Positions 55,281 to 63,890 of a DNA stretch of 64,000 nt are shown here, piece by piece. The first letter of the stretch is position 1; every line of letters starts with the position of its first letter. The stretch lies in assembly GCA_036273675.1 (NCBI GenBank), contig DASUHD010000142.1, forward strand, positions 32,749 to 96,748. Reading direction: 5' to 3'. The notes under the pieces were generated by a model. That model was given only the letters and a program-made list of their open reading frames with translations. It had not been told where the DNA came from and made no database searches. The DNA comes from DAHUXT01 sp036273675 (GTDB lineage: Bacteria > Chloroflexota > Ktedonobacteria > Ktedonobacterales > JADMIN01). A program made the position numbers and the translations under genes.

Positions 55281-57185
55281 CTACGGCTGGTAGCGGTCGA
55301 CTTCGAAGGTGAACAGCTGTGTATTGCCCACCTGTTTCGAGCTTCGGGTAATGACCGCCCAGAACGACTCTTCCCCGGTCGGCGAGACGGTATAGCGCAC
55401 CGTCGAGACGCGGCCATCCGGCGCGGGCGCGATGACCCGCCAACTAGACTCGCCGGGCTTCCAGCTATAGATCTTCGCCGCCTGCCCCAGATCAGCCTGA
55501 GTGGTGAAGGAGACGATCAGTGAGCCATCAGCGCGCACAATCGGCGGCGCGATGATCGGCACTGCTTTATCGGGCGGGCCTGCCAGCGGCGACTTCTTCC
55601 AGGAATGGCCGCCGTCGCTGCTGGCGAGGTACTCATCGGCCGACTGCGTGACGCCGATGATATGGGGCTGCCAGGTGACAGCCGGGAGGTTGATGACCAG
55701 CAGCGGCTTGCCATTGGCGATCACCGACGCCATGCCCTGCGACGCGCCCTGCGGCAGGAAGCTGACATGCACCCAGTTATTCCCGGCGTCGTCGCTGCGG
55801 TCGAGCGCGAGCACAGGCGAATTGAGCAGATCGCACGAGCCACGGCTGACCGCGGCGAAGATCGTCTCGCTGTTGGGTTGCGCGGCGAAGTCGCAGACGC
55901 CCTGGCCGAGGCCACCAGCATCGGCCACCTGCCACGTCGCGCCGCCATTCGTGCTGCTCACCAGCCGCCCACCGGCGCTGTTACAGCTTGGCCCGCATGT
56001 GAGCATCGCATACAGCCGCGCGCCTTGCCCCTGGAGGACTGTCCCCGCATAGGCGGCGGAGTCGGAGTACGGCGTGGAAATTGTGCCATTCACCGGAAAG
56101 CTGATCGCCTTCCACGAGCCGCCTTCATCGGTCGAACGGTACGTCGTGCTGCACGGTACCTGGCCCGACGCCAGAATGTTGCCATGGGTCGCGCTGCCAG
56201 CCGACGCGAGCGCCGAGGATGGGCAGGCGTTGGTTCCCTGCCCGTAGGCCAGGTTCACCGTCATGGTGAGAAACGCGGTATGGGCATCCAGCGGGCTAGC
56301 AAAGACTTCGATGACAATCGCCTGGTCCGCGGAGACTGGCATGTCCACCGGCGCCCAGGTGGCGCCGCCATCATCCGAGCGGCGGAGCGAGAAGGGAGAC
56401 GTGGAGGTTTCATAGACGATGTTGGGATCAATAGGCGAAAAGACCGGGTACGGCGTCTGGGTGAAGACCGTCGTGCTATAGGTCATGTTGTCCATGACCT
56501 GCCACTTCCCATGGCCGACACCTGGCGTCGTCTGCGCTGTGGTAGCGTCCGCTGTGACATTTGCCGTAGCCGTACCGTCGGTTCCATCCGCCGGGCCGTT
56601 GGCGCCATTGTTCCCCGCGAAGCCGCGCAGCAGCAACGCGAAGAGCGCGATGATCCCAACCGCCGACGTGACCGCCGCGATAGTGCGCCAGTGGTTCGGC
56701 TTCTTGTTGGGCTGGAGGGGCAGGAGGGACTGCAGAGGCCAACTCTCCGTGGGAGACGTTGGCAGGTCGTTCTCATCAGATATCTCTGGTGTCTCTGGTG
56801 TCTCTGGTGTCATGCGTTTCCCCCGATGGTTTAAACGACTGTCTATCCCAACGATTTCATCTGTGTCTGGCGTTGCGGATGTGTCGGGCATCTCAGGCGT
56901 ATCAGGCGCAGGCGCTTGTGAGACGCGCCGCTGGATATCGTCCAGCGTGAGGAATGGGGGCGCATTGGCTGGGATGCCATAGTGTCGCCGCACGCCCTCC
57001 GCGATCGCCTGATCGGATGCTGCCATCGCCTCGTCGCGGCAGGACGGGCAGAATCGCAGGTGACCGCGCAGCGCCTCCTCCTCGTCTGGCGAAAGTGTCC
57101 CGTCGCGGAGCCGCGGCGCAAGCGAGCGATAGAGCGTGGCGTCAGCCGGGCAGGGAGGCTTCGGTAGTTCTGGTTGGGTAGTCAT
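55281..57185 (-). CDS. Anti-sigma factor with zinc-finger domain, membrane helix and BNR-repeat extracellular region
   Basis: It has 634 residues from the ATG at 57185. The N-terminal anti-sigma domain holds His42-x3-Cys46-x2-Cys49 (GHLRFCPSC). A disordered Pro/Thr/Glu linker includes TPETPETPE, encoded by 9-bp repeats. A single membrane helix spans about 168-190 (RTIAAVTSAVGIIALFALLL). The exported ~440 residues contain at least five Asp-box-like units (SDDGGATWAP, STDEGGSWKA, STNGGATWQV, SDDAGNNWVH, SSDGGHSWKK), i.e. a probable BNR/sialidase-type beta-propeller. It overlaps the sigma gene as ATGA. The propeller probably senses an outside signal and the finger domain holds the sigma factor. 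Confidence 0.87.
   Translation of the reverse strand: MTTQPELPKPPCPADATLYRSLAPRLRDGTLSPDEEEALRGHLRFCPSCRDEAMAASDQAIAEGVRRHYGIPANAPPFLTLDDIQRRVSQAPAPDTPEMPDTSATPDTDEIVGIDSRLNHRGKRMTPETPETPEISDENDLPTSPTESWPLQSLLPLQPNKKPNHWRTIAAVTSAVGIIALFALLLRGFAGNNGANGPADGTDGTATANVTADATTAQTTPGVGHGKWQVMDNMTYSTTVFTQTPYPVFSPIDPNIVYETSTSPFSLRRSDDGGATWAPVDMPVSADQAIVIEVFASPLDAHTAFLTMTVNLAYGQGTNACPSSALASAGSATHGNILASGQVPCSTTYRSTDEGGSWKAISFPVNGTISTPYSDSAAYAGTVLQGQGARLYAMLTCGPSCNSAGGRLVSSTNGGATWQVADAGGLGQGVCDFAAQPNSETIFAAVSRGSCDLLNSPVLALDRSDDAGNNWVHVSFLPQGASQGMASVIANGKPLLVINLPAVTWQPHIIGVTQSADEYLASSDGGHSWKKSPLAGPPDKAVPIIAPPIVRADGSLIVSFTTQADLGQAAKIYSWKPGESSWRVIAPAPDGRVSTVRYTVSPTGEESFWAVITRSSKQVGNTQLFTFEVDRYQP
56783..56809 (-). 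repeat. Three 9-bp repeats in the anti-sigma linker
   Basis: TCTCTGGTG occurs three times and encodes Thr-Pro-Glu units in the cytosolic linker before the membrane helix. Copy number would set linker length without a frameshift. Confidence 0.85.
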
Positions 57186-57763
57186 GATCCGTGCGTCTCC
57201 TGCGACCGTGGATTCCGTGCGAGGTAGCCTGCGCGCAACCGCTGCTTCGCACGGGTGAGCCGTTTCTTCGCCGCCTCCGTCGAGATACCGGTAATCTCGG
57301 CGATTTCCGCGGTGGTGAAGCCATGTACGATGTTGAGAAGGAGCATCGCAACCGCCTCCGGAGCGAGTGTCGCAAAAACGTCTCGCAACACCGCTCCCTC
57401 CAGTACGGCGTCCTCGAACGGGTACATGAGCAGGGGAATCTCGCCGTGTTGCTCGGTGATCGCATCCAGCGATTCCCAGCGAATCAGCCGCCGACGCCGC
57501 AGCGCCGAGACGGCCCGCCAGTAGGCCGCGTTGAAGAGCCACCGCCGGATGCCTTCTTCGGCGCCTTCTTGCCCGTCAAATGGCGCGACGGCCCGCTGCG
57601 AGACACGCCAGGCGTCACAGAAAACATCCTGCACGATGTCGCGCGCATGTTCAGCGTCGCTGATGAATCCACGCAGGAAGCTATAGAGCGGCCACTGGTA
57701 GCGATTGAGGAGATCACCAAACGCTCCGGGAGCCAGCATCCTGGGCGCGGAAGCATCGTTCAT
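57182..57763 (-). CDS. ECF-family RNA polymerase sigma factor
   Basis: It has 193 residues from the ATG at 57763 (GAGGAG 7 nt upstream). Region 2 is at about 15-90 (LLNRYQWPLYSFLRGFISDA, EHARDIVQDVFCDAW, then RRWLFNAAYWRAVSALRRRR) and region 4 at about 125-180 (LAPEAVAMLLLNIVHGFTTA, EIAEITGISTEAAKKRLTRA). Region 3 is missing, as is normal for ECF factors. Its stop overlaps the start of the anti-sigma gene, the usual sigma/anti-sigma order. No clear ECF-type auto-promoter was found. Confidence 0.9.
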   Translation of the reverse strand: MNDASAPRMLAPGAFGDLLNRYQWPLYSFLRGFISDAEHARDIVQDVFCDAWRVSQRAVAPFDGQEGAEEGIRRWLFNAAYWRAVSALRRRRLIRWESLDAITEQHGEIPLLMYPFEDAVLEGAVLRDVFATLAPEAVAMLLLNIVHGFTTAEIAEITGISTEAAKKRLTRAKQRLRAGYLARNPRSQETHGS

Positions 57764-58026
57764 GCCGTCTCCTCGCTTCGAGCGCCTCTGCACATCCGCT
57801 CTGATTCCCCCTCTGCCCACTACGCCGCACCAGCCCCATGTTTGGGGACAGGGCCGCCAAAGAATCTGTAAATGTGGAGTCAATGAATATTCAAGACTTG
57901 CCAAACACCCGCGCCAACGGCTGCGACGGGTGAGCCGTTCATCTGTGCGAACGAGGGACGCCTCGCGGAGTCACTTCGGCATCATGCAGCGTCATGCAGC
58001 GTCATGCGGAGCCAGAGACGATGGTG

Positions 58027-58308
58027 TTAATGGCGCGTGTATTTGTGACGGTGGCGTTTGTGGGGCGCTGGCGGCGCTGGCGGCGCTGGCGGTGCGGAGG
58101 ACGGGGCATTGAGGCAAAAATCTTGCCTGATGCAGGAGGCCGTATGCGCCGGGAAGACCGCGACCCGGCGGAGCAAGTTTTCGGTCAGCGGGAGTGTCGC
58201 CCGCCAGCTTTCGCCATCTTCTTCAAGTCCCTCGTGAACGAACAGCAGGTCTGATGGCACGATTTCACGAGCCTGATCCTCACAGGAACCGTCGGCGCTA
58301 CTCGCCAT
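58027..58308 (-). CDS. Unknown 93-residue protein coupled to an ECF sigma gene
   Basis: The ATG at 58308 lies inside the end of the sigma gene (overlap 11 bp) and follows AGGAGAGGCGC, a strong ribosome binding site, so expression is coupled. It has 93 residues: an acidic first half (SDLLFVHEGLEEDGESWRAT), four Cys in total, and a C-terminal APPAPPAPP segment ending in His/Arg/Lys. It has no HxxxCxxC zinc finger and no membrane helix, so it is not a standard anti-sigma factor. The proline segment comes from a 9-bp repeat. It may be a regulator of the sigma factor or a chance frame. Confidence 0.5.
   Translation of the reverse strand: MASSADGSCEDQAREIVPSDLLFVHEGLEEDGESWRATLPLTENLLRRVAVFPAHTASCIRQDFCLNAPSSAPPAPPAPPAPHKRHRHKYTRH
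58064..58090 (-). repeat. Three 9-bp repeats encoding Ala-Pro-Pro
   Basis: GGCGCTGGC occurs three times in a row near the end of the 93-residue frame. Confidence 0.85.
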
Positions 58309-58963
58309 GCGCCTCTCCTGATACGTCCGGTTTGGCATAGACGCCCGATGATGCGCTCATCTGGCCGCGCAGCTGCCGGAGCGCGCGCCGCAGTCGGGTG
58401 CGCACGGTGGCCGGAGGGATGCCCAGAATCGCGCCAACCTCGGTCGCATCCATGCCAGAGTAGTAACGCAAGACGACGACCAGCCGCAGATCTTCATCCA
58501 GCGAGCCGACAGCCCCGCGCAGGTCAATGGCGTTGGCGTGGTCGCTCGCGCCGGGGTCGCCGCCGAGCATCGCCAGGGGCGCGGCTTCGTCGTCATAGAG
58601 CGGCTCAGTCAGCCGACGCCGCGTGCCAAAGCGCCCGCGCTGCCAGTCGCGGCAGACGTTGACGGTGATACGCAGCAGCCATGCGCGCGCCGCCGAGCTA
58701 TCCCGTAGCGTGGGCCATGCCTGCCAGCCGCGCGTGATCGCTTCCTGGGCGGCGTCTTCGGCGTCGGCGGGGCCAACCAGCGCCGCCGCCACACGCAGAA
58801 TCGCGGTCGCGTATTGAGGGATGAGCGCCACAAACTCGGCGTCATCGGCAGAGAACCCGGTGGCTTCAGCGTCCTGACTGTGTTGCATCATCGTACGCAA
58901 TCGCTGACTGGATAACGCCATCTTCGTTCGCCTCAATTCCATGGTACGGCGCGCTCCCTCCAT
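58298..58963 (-). CDS. Second ECF-family RNA polymerase sigma factor
   Basis: Region 2 (PQYATAILRVAAALVGPADA, EDAAQEAITRGWQAW, AWLLRITVNVCRDWQRGRFG) and region 4 (SLDEDLRLVVVLRYYSGMDA, TEVGAILGIPPATVRTRLRR) are clear. It is 221 residues with the start at 58963 (CGGAG 7 nt upstream); starts at 58942, 58921 and 58891 would also work and the first ~35 residues are not conserved. The gene downstream overlaps it and is not a typical anti-sigma. It is separate from, but 535 bp upstream of, the other sigma/anti-sigma pair. Confidence 0.9.
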   Translation of the reverse strand: MEGARRTMELRRTKMALSSQRLRTMMQHSQDAEATGFSADDAEFVALIPQYATAILRVAAALVGPADAEDAAQEAITRGWQAWPTLRDSSAARAWLLRITVNVCRDWQRGRFGTRRRLTEPLYDDEAAPLAMLGGDPGASDHANAIDLRGAVGSLDEDLRLVVVLRYYSGMDATEVGAILGIPPATVRTRLRRALRQLRGQMSASSGVYAKPDVSGEAHGE

Positions 58964-59140
58964 GCGTTCTCCGCCTATCTGTAGAGAAGGATTGGCGCCC
59001 GCCGAGTGTTTTTGTCATGCTCTGACTGTCTGTTCGTGCTGAAAGCCCCCTCTATATACACAATCGAACGAGCTCATTTGTAACGGACAATTTTGTCGAA
59101 TTTTGAGATGAAACTGAACAGGAAGATGGAGCGAATCGCG

Positions 59141-59521
59141 ATGGAACAACCACAAACATCTGCGCAGCGCCTCGATCTCGCCGCCCGCCAGGCCGAGGCG
59201 GAGCAGCAACAGGGAGCCGGCGTCATCGCGTCGCTGGTCGGCGCGGACCTCAACGTCAACCTGGTTCGGCTGCTACCCGGCGAATCCCTCGAAGCGCACA
59301 TCAATTCCGAGGTGGATGTGCTGCTGGTCGGCATTGCGGGCGCGGGCGCCGTGGAACTGGATGGCGGCGACGAGTCGCTCGACGCGGGCAGCGCCATCTA
59401 CGTGCCAAAGAACGCGCGCCGGGCTATCCGCGCAAGCAGCCACGGCGTCACCTATCTGACATGCCACCGTCGGCGCGGCGGGCTGATGCCCACGCCACGG
59501 AACGCCACTCGCCACGGCTGA
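59141..59521 (+). CDS. Cupin-domain protein
   Basis: It has 126 residues from the ATG at 59141 (GGAG upstream; ATG at 59126 also possible). A helical N-terminus (QRLDLAARQAEAEQQQ) precedes a single beta-barrel cupin: LVRLLPGESLEAHINSEVDV, LLVGIAGAGAVELDGGDE and AIYVPKNARRAIRA. Only one of the usual metal-binding His residues (EAHIN) is evident, so metal binding is doubtful. Role unknown. It is divergent from the sigma gene at 58963. Confidence 0.75.
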   Translation: MEQPQTSAQRLDLAARQAEAEQQQGAGVIASLVGADLNVNLVRLLPGESLEAHINSEVDVLLVGIAGAGAVELDGGDESLDAGSAIYVPKNARRAIRASSHGVTYLTCHRRRGGLMPTPRNATRHG

Positions 59522-59536
59522 TAGCTCCCCTGTCTA

Positions 59537-60070
59537 CTAGCGAGGTGGCCCAGCCTCCGCACGCGCCCGGCGGGGTCGTCGCAATGCCAGCCAGACAACG
59601 CCAACCAGCGCGACGAGATAGCCGACCAGCGCGACCGCTGGCCCAAAGTCCAGCGTCGCCTTAGGCTGAATGACCTCGCCGTGGGAAATAAACAGATAGA
59701 GCGCGCAGTAGAGAACGGTCACGCCAGCGCCGAGCAGTATCAGGAGCAGACCGAATACCCATATCCGCGCCGGCACTGGCTGGCGGCGCACCAGCAGCGC
59801 CACGCCAATAGCGGCCAGCAGCAGCGGCGCCGCCCAAAACCCAGCGAACAGCAGACAACCCTCGATGCTCAGCCGAAACGGAGCCTGGACCGTCTGCTGA
59901 ACCATCCGCACGAGCGTCTGTCCGGGAATCTCGATGATGGTGGTTGCCGGTTCGTCGGCGATGGCGGGAAACGCGATCTGGCCCAACGGCAGAAAGGACG
60001 CGACGAAGGCCAAGGCGCCGCCCGCGAACAGGAGGCCTGCCGCCCAGAAGCGCGTGGAGCGGCCAACCAA
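59537..60070 (-). CDS. Four-helix membrane protein of unknown function
   Basis: It has 177 residues with four hydrophobic segments (FWAAGLLFAGGALAFVASFL, LFAGFWAAPLLLAAIGVALL, IWVFGLLLILLGAGVTVLYC, ALVGYLVALVGVVWLAL) and an Arg/Ala-rich cytosolic end. The loop FPAIADEPATTIIEIPGQT is extracytoplasmic. The only in-frame start is TTG at 60070, with GGAGG 15 nt upstream, farther than ideal. No family recognised. It converges on the cupin gene (15-bp gap). Confidence 0.6.
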   Translation of the reverse strand: MVGRSTRFWAAGLLFAGGALAFVASFLPLGQIAFPAIADEPATTIIEIPGQTLVRMVQQTVQAPFRLSIEGCLLFAGFWAAPLLLAAIGVALLVRRQPVPARIWVFGLLLILLGAGVTVLYCALYLFISHGEVIQPKATLDFGPAVALVGYLVALVGVVWLALRRPRRARAEAGPPR

Positions 60071-60307
60071 CGTGCTGATACAATGCCTCCCTTCAGCTAT
60101 GTGAGACTCGCCACAGATGCGAAGTGTTTCCCTGGCCCCAAAAACATACCCAATCGGTCAGGCGCTGTTTATGCTGGCGCGCGGGAGCGCCAACCAGATA
60201 ACGCCCACCAGCTCGCTGCCAACAATTCTATGCAATCGCGGCCCGATTGAACACGCATAACTCGCAGAATCACTCGTAGAGATAGCTGGTGAAGGCATCA
60301 GCGGTAC

Positions 60308-60347
60308 AAAAATAGCTCCTCCTTCCCACAGTTGGGAAGGAGGAGCT
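60308..60347 (-). terminator. Strong Rho-independent terminator of trxB
   Basis: A 15-bp perfect stem (60314-60328 with 60333-60347, 4-nt loop) followed on the minus strand by ATTTTTG, 20 bp after the trxB stop. The rest of the 60071-60366 spacer holds nothing recognisable. Confidence 0.9.
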
Positions 60348-60366
60348 TGTCGTGTGGAGAGTGCTT

Positions 60367-61383
60367 TTATGCTGGATTCGTAGCCGTTTCGGCGCTCGCG
60401 GTGGGTCGGGTCTGCCCGTACTCGCGCGGATCGATGACCGAGGTCGTATCGACCGCGTGCTGCGCTTCGAGCCAGCGCTCGGCGTCGATGGCCGCGCGGC
60501 ATCCCTCGCCCGCCGCGGTGACCGCCTGGCGATAGCGGTGGTCATCCACGTCGCCCGCGACGAAGACGCCCGGCACGTTGGTCATCGTATGCTCGACGTG
60601 CTTCAGGTAACCGACCTCGTTCATCTCCAGAATGCCTCGGAAGATCCCGGTATTCGGCTGGTGGCCAATCGCCACGAAGAACCCCTGCACCGGCAGATCC
60701 TCCGCCGCGCCGGTCTTCAGGTTGCGCACGACCACCCCCTCAACCGCCTGCTCGCCGAGCACGTCCTCCACCTCAGAATCGAAGTGGATCGTGATCTTCG
60801 GGTGCTCGCGCACGCGCTGCTGCATGATCTTGCTGGCGCGGAAACTATCGCGCCGGTGGATCAGATGCACCTCGGAGGCGTATTTGGTCAGGAAGAGCGC
60901 CTCCTCCATCGCCGTGTCACCACCGCCAATCACCGCCAGCGCTTTATTGCGGAAGAACGGGCCGTCGCAGGTGGCGCAGCCGCTCACGCCGCGACCCTGA
61001 AGCCGCTGCTCGTTGGGCAGGCCAAGCCACTTGGCGCTGGCGCCCGTCGCCACGATCACGCTAAGGGCGAGATAATGGTCGTCACTGGTCCAGAGCTGGA
61101 AGGGCCGCTGCGAGAAGTCCACGCGCACGACATCCTGAGGAACCATCTCCGCACCAAAGCGTCGCGCCTGGGCCTCGAACTTATCCATCAGCTCCGGCCC
61201 CTGGATGCCTTCCTCGAAACCGGGGTAGTTCTCGACCTCGCTGGTAATCATCAACTGGCCGCCAAAGGCATCGCCCTGGAGGACGAGCGTGCGCATATTC
61301 GCGCGCGCGGCATAGATCGCGGCGGTATAGCCAGCCGGGCCAGAGCCGATAATGGCAACATCATACACAGGAGATTCGCTCAT
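60367..61383 (-). CDS. trxB: Thioredoxin reductase
   Basis: An NADPH-dependent FAD enzyme that reduces thioredoxin. It has 338 residues with VAIIGSGPAGYTAAIYAARA (FAD), the redox pair CATC in SGCATCDGPFF, GGGDTAMEEALFLTKYASEV (NADPH) with HRRDSFRASKIM, and VFVAGDVDDHRYRQAVTAAG. A C-terminal tail of about 30 residues beyond the usual end is Thr/Ala-rich. It stands alone with its own strong promoter and terminator. Confidence 0.97.
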   Translation of the reverse strand: MSESPVYDVAIIGSGPAGYTAAIYAARANMRTLVLQGDAFGGQLMITSEVENYPGFEEGIQGPELMDKFEAQARRFGAEMVPQDVVRVDFSQRPFQLWTSDDHYLALSVIVATGASAKWLGLPNEQRLQGRGVSGCATCDGPFFRNKALAVIGGGDTAMEEALFLTKYASEVHLIHRRDSFRASKIMQQRVREHPKITIHFDSEVEDVLGEQAVEGVVVRNLKTGAAEDLPVQGFFVAIGHQPNTGIFRGILEMNEVGYLKHVEHTMTNVPGVFVAGDVDDHRYRQAVTAAGEGCRAAIDAERWLEAQHAVDTTSVIDPREYGQTRPTASAETATNPA

Positions 61384-61449
61384 ATCTCAGACCTTCCTCA
61401 CGCAACGCGGCAAGCGTATACACTACTTCAGACTATACCACGCTCCAAC

Positions 61450-61479
61450 ATTATACCATACCCCCGTTAGGTATGACAA
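61450..61479 (-). promoter_or_regulatory. Strong extended -10 promoter of trxB
   Basis: A perfect TATAAT (61450-61455) preceded by TGG, with TTGTCA (61474-61479) 18 bp upstream on the minus strand. Leader about 60 nt. The rest of the 61384-61673 spacer shows no further element. Confidence 0.85.
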
Positions 61480-61673
61480 CTTGCTGACAACCGGCGCGGA
61501 AACGCTGGTGATCCTCGTTAGCAGGCGCGGGGTATGCATCGAAAATGTGTCGTCGCACGTAGTACTATTAAGAGAGAGCGTGGACGATGTAGAAGATGTT
61601 GTACGATTACCTTGCGGTTGAGTGACCTGGATTCGCTTTCAGTGCGTCTGGCATCTGGCGGACGGAGGTGGGC

Positions 61674-62186
61674 ATGAGCATCCATATTAACCCGATCTAC
61701 CTCACTGTCGTGATTCTTGCCTGGTTCGCCATCTACCACCTCGCCTATGCTTTTATTGCCATCGCGCGCGACCGCTCGCTGGTCGGCTGGAGCATCGGCC
61801 CGCTGGGCATCAGCGCGATCACGATGCGCGAGCCGCCAGTTCGCCAGGTCATCACGCAACTCCTCTGCGCCGCGCTGGCCGTCGCGGCTACCTCATATGC
61901 CAGCCTCTATCTGCTCATGCCGCCGCCCATCGTCGGGCTGCGTCAGTCGGTCACGGCGCAACTGGTCGTGGTGGCGATCCCAGTGGCGATCTTGACCTTG
62001 TGGCGGCTACTGGGGCTGCTGCGCGAGCGCCGCTTCCCGCTGTGGGGCGAGGCGCGCGTGCTGGCAACCATCCAGCGGACCCGCGCCACTGGGGCGCTCA
62101 TCTTCTTCACGGCGCTGGGAAGAACCTTCTTGCGCGAGCGCTTCGGCGCGACCCCAGGCGAATTCTTGCGCACGGCGCGCTTCTAA
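61674..62186 (+). CDS. Integral membrane protein of unknown function
   Basis: It has 170 residues from the ATG at 61674 (GGAGG 5 nt upstream; GTG at 61668 also possible). Three hydrophobic segments: YLTVVILAWFAIYHLAYAFI, VITQLLCAALAVAATSYASL and LVVVAIPVAILTLWRLLGLL, with a basic cytosolic C-terminus. No family recognised. It precedes the HIT gene by 38 bp on the same strand, so co-transcription is likely. Confidence 0.65.
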   Translation: MSIHINPIYLTVVILAWFAIYHLAYAFIAIARDRSLVGWSIGPLGISAITMREPPVRQVITQLLCAALAVAATSYASLYLLMPPPIVGLRQSVTAQLVVVAIPVAILTLWRLLGLLRERRFPLWGEARVLATIQRTRATGALIFFTALGRTFLRERFGATPGEFLRTARF

Positions 62187-62224
62187 ATTCTGGTCCGCCG
62201 CACTGATATTGAGGAATCGTGACG

Positions 62225-62620
62225 ATGTCTGATGAGCCTGATGCATCCTATATGCCCGATACGACCGCGACGACCGATCCAAATTGCCTCTTTTGTCGCA
62301 TCATCGCGGGCAGCGTCCCCAGCACGCAGGTCTACAGCGACGACGAGGTAACAGCATTCCGCGACCGCAATCCTCAGGCGCCAACGCATGTGCTGGTCAT
62401 CCCGCGTCGGCATATTGCGGGTATCAACGCGCCCGAGGCGGCGGATGGGCCGATGCTGGCGGCGTTGGTACGCGCCGCGAACGCGGTGGCGCGGGCCGAG
62501 GGAATCGCCGAGAGCGGCTTCCGGCTCGTCTGGAACGTCGGACACGATGCGGGCCAGAGCGTCTTTCACCTGCATCTGCATCTGCTTGGCGGCCGTCCGC
62601 TTGGCTGGCCGCCGGGATAA
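62225..62620 (+). CDS. HIT-family nucleotide hydrolase (Hint-like)
   Basis: It has 131 residues from the ATG at 62225 (GAGGAA 8 nt upstream). CLFCRIIAGSVPSTQVYSDD is the usual start of bacterial Hint proteins, HVLVIPRRHIAGINA the middle, and HLHLHLLGG the catalytic histidine triad. These enzymes hydrolyse adenosine phosphoramidates and adenylates. The extra 20 residues at the N-terminus are acidic and disordered. It is followed closely by the flavin monooxygenase gene. Confidence 0.93.
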   Translation: MSDEPDASYMPDTTATTDPNCLFCRIIAGSVPSTQVYSDDEVTAFRDRNPQAPTHVLVIPRRHIAGINAPEAADGPMLAALVRAANAVARAEGIAESGFRLVWNVGHDAGQSVFHLHLHLLGGRPLGWPPG

Positions 62621-62655
62621 TGATGGCTGCCAGCACATCTGGGAGAAATGAGATT

Positions 62656-63777
62656 ATGGGAGAGCGCGCATCCAGGTCATCTGAGCCGGTGCTTATCGTC
62701 GGGGCGGGGCCAGCCGGGCTGGCGACCGCTGCCTGCCTGAAGCAGCGCAAGATTCCCGCGCGCATCTTCGAGGCGGGCGATGCGCCTGCCACCACGTGGC
62801 GTCGGCTCTACGACCGCCTGCACCTGCACACCGTGCGCGCGCTCTCCGGCCTGCCGGGCTATCCGATGCCGCGCCGCTTCCCGCGCTATCCCTCGCGCGA
62901 GCAGGTGGTCGAATATCTCGACAGCTACGCGCGCCACTTTGGGCTGGTGATCGAGACAGAGATGCCTGTGCAGCGGGCCGCGCCGGAGGGCGACGGCTGG
63001 CGAATCGAGACGCCGTCGGGCGCTCAGACGGGTCGGGCGCTGGTCTCGGCAACGGGCATCTTCAGCAATCCGCTGCGGGCGCGCTATCCCGGCGAAGAGA
63101 GCTTTCACGGAAAGATCGCGCACTCCGCCGGGTATCGCAACGCGACACCGTACGCGGGGCAGCGGGTGTTGCTGATCGGCGTGGGCAACTCGGGCGCGGA
63201 AATTGCCGTTGACCTCGCCGAGCATGGCGCGCATCCGACGATCTCGATACGCGCCGGGGCAAACGTGGTGCCACGCGAGCTGGTGGGCGTGCCCATCCAG
63301 CGCTGGGCGCATCTGATCGTCCGCCTGCCACCCGGCGTGACACAGCGCGTGCTGGCGCCGGTGATGTTGCGCCAGGCGGTCCGGCGGCAGACGCAGGCGG
63401 GGGTGCCGCGCCCGACAGTGGGCATTCTAGAGAAGCCCGGTGTCCCCGTCATCGGGCTGGATCTGCTGCGGCAGGCGCGGGCGGGCGCAATCGCTATTCG
63501 CCCAGCGGTCGAGCGTTTCACCGAGGGGGGCGTGCGCTTTGTAGATGGACGCGAGGAGCCGTTCGACGCCGTGCTGATCGCGACGGGCTACCGGCCCGCG
63601 CTGGATTACCTGCGCGATGTGCTGCCGCTGGACGACGCCGGATTTCCCCGCATGGACGGCGTGCGCTCGCTAGACCTGCCAGACCTCTACTTTGTGGGCA
63701 TGTACAACAATATCCGCGGCACGCTCTTCAACATCGCGCACGAGGCGCCGCAGGTGGCCGACATGCTGGCGGTGTGA
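62656..63777 (+). CDS. Flavin-containing monooxygenase
   Basis: It has 373 residues from the ATG at 62656. FAD motif LIVGAGPAGLATAACLKQRK, the FMO-type fingerprint FHGKIAHSAGYRN and the NADPH motif VLLIGVGNSGAEIAVDLAEH are in normal order; IATGYRPALDYLRDVLPLD closes the core. Similar enzymes in actinobacteria oxidise amines, sulfur compounds or ketones. Starts at 62620 or 62623, one of which overlaps the HIT stop, are possible. It ends at a 10-bp repeat array before the tRNA promoter. Confidence 0.88.
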   Translation: MGERASRSSEPVLIVGAGPAGLATAACLKQRKIPARIFEAGDAPATTWRRLYDRLHLHTVRALSGLPGYPMPRRFPRYPSREQVVEYLDSYARHFGLVIETEMPVQRAAPEGDGWRIETPSGAQTGRALVSATGIFSNPLRARYPGEESFHGKIAHSAGYRNATPYAGQRVLLIGVGNSGAEIAVDLAEHGAHPTISIRAGANVVPRELVGVPIQRWAHLIVRLPPGVTQRVLAPVMLRQAVRRQTQAGVPRPTVGILEKPGVPVIGLDLLRQARAGAIAIRPAVERFTEGGVRFVDGREEPFDAVLIATGYRPALDYLRDVLPLDDAGFPRMDGVRSLDLPDLYFVGMYNNIRGTLFNIAHEAPQVADMLAV

Positions 63778-63808
63778 GCTGATGTGAGCTGATGTGAGCT
63801 GGTGTGAG
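63773..63808. repeat. Tandem 10-bp repeats across the monooxygenase stop
   Basis: TGTGAGCTGA repeats three and a half times with one change in the last unit. It spans the stop codon and ends 16 bp before the tRNA promoter -35. Confidence 0.8.
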
Positions 63809-63824
63809 GCGACAGCATAGTGAC

Positions 63825-63854
63825 TTGACAGGCTATCAGCGGGTGCGGTATAGT
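63825..63854 (+). promoter_or_regulatory. Strong promoter of the tRNA cluster
   Basis: A perfect TTGACA (63825-63830) and TATAGT (63849-63854) are 18 bp apart. The first tRNA starts 37 bp beyond the -10. Confidence 0.85.
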
Positions 63855-63890
63855 TGGGAAGCCGACGCGAGAGCGCAGGTACGCAGCAAT

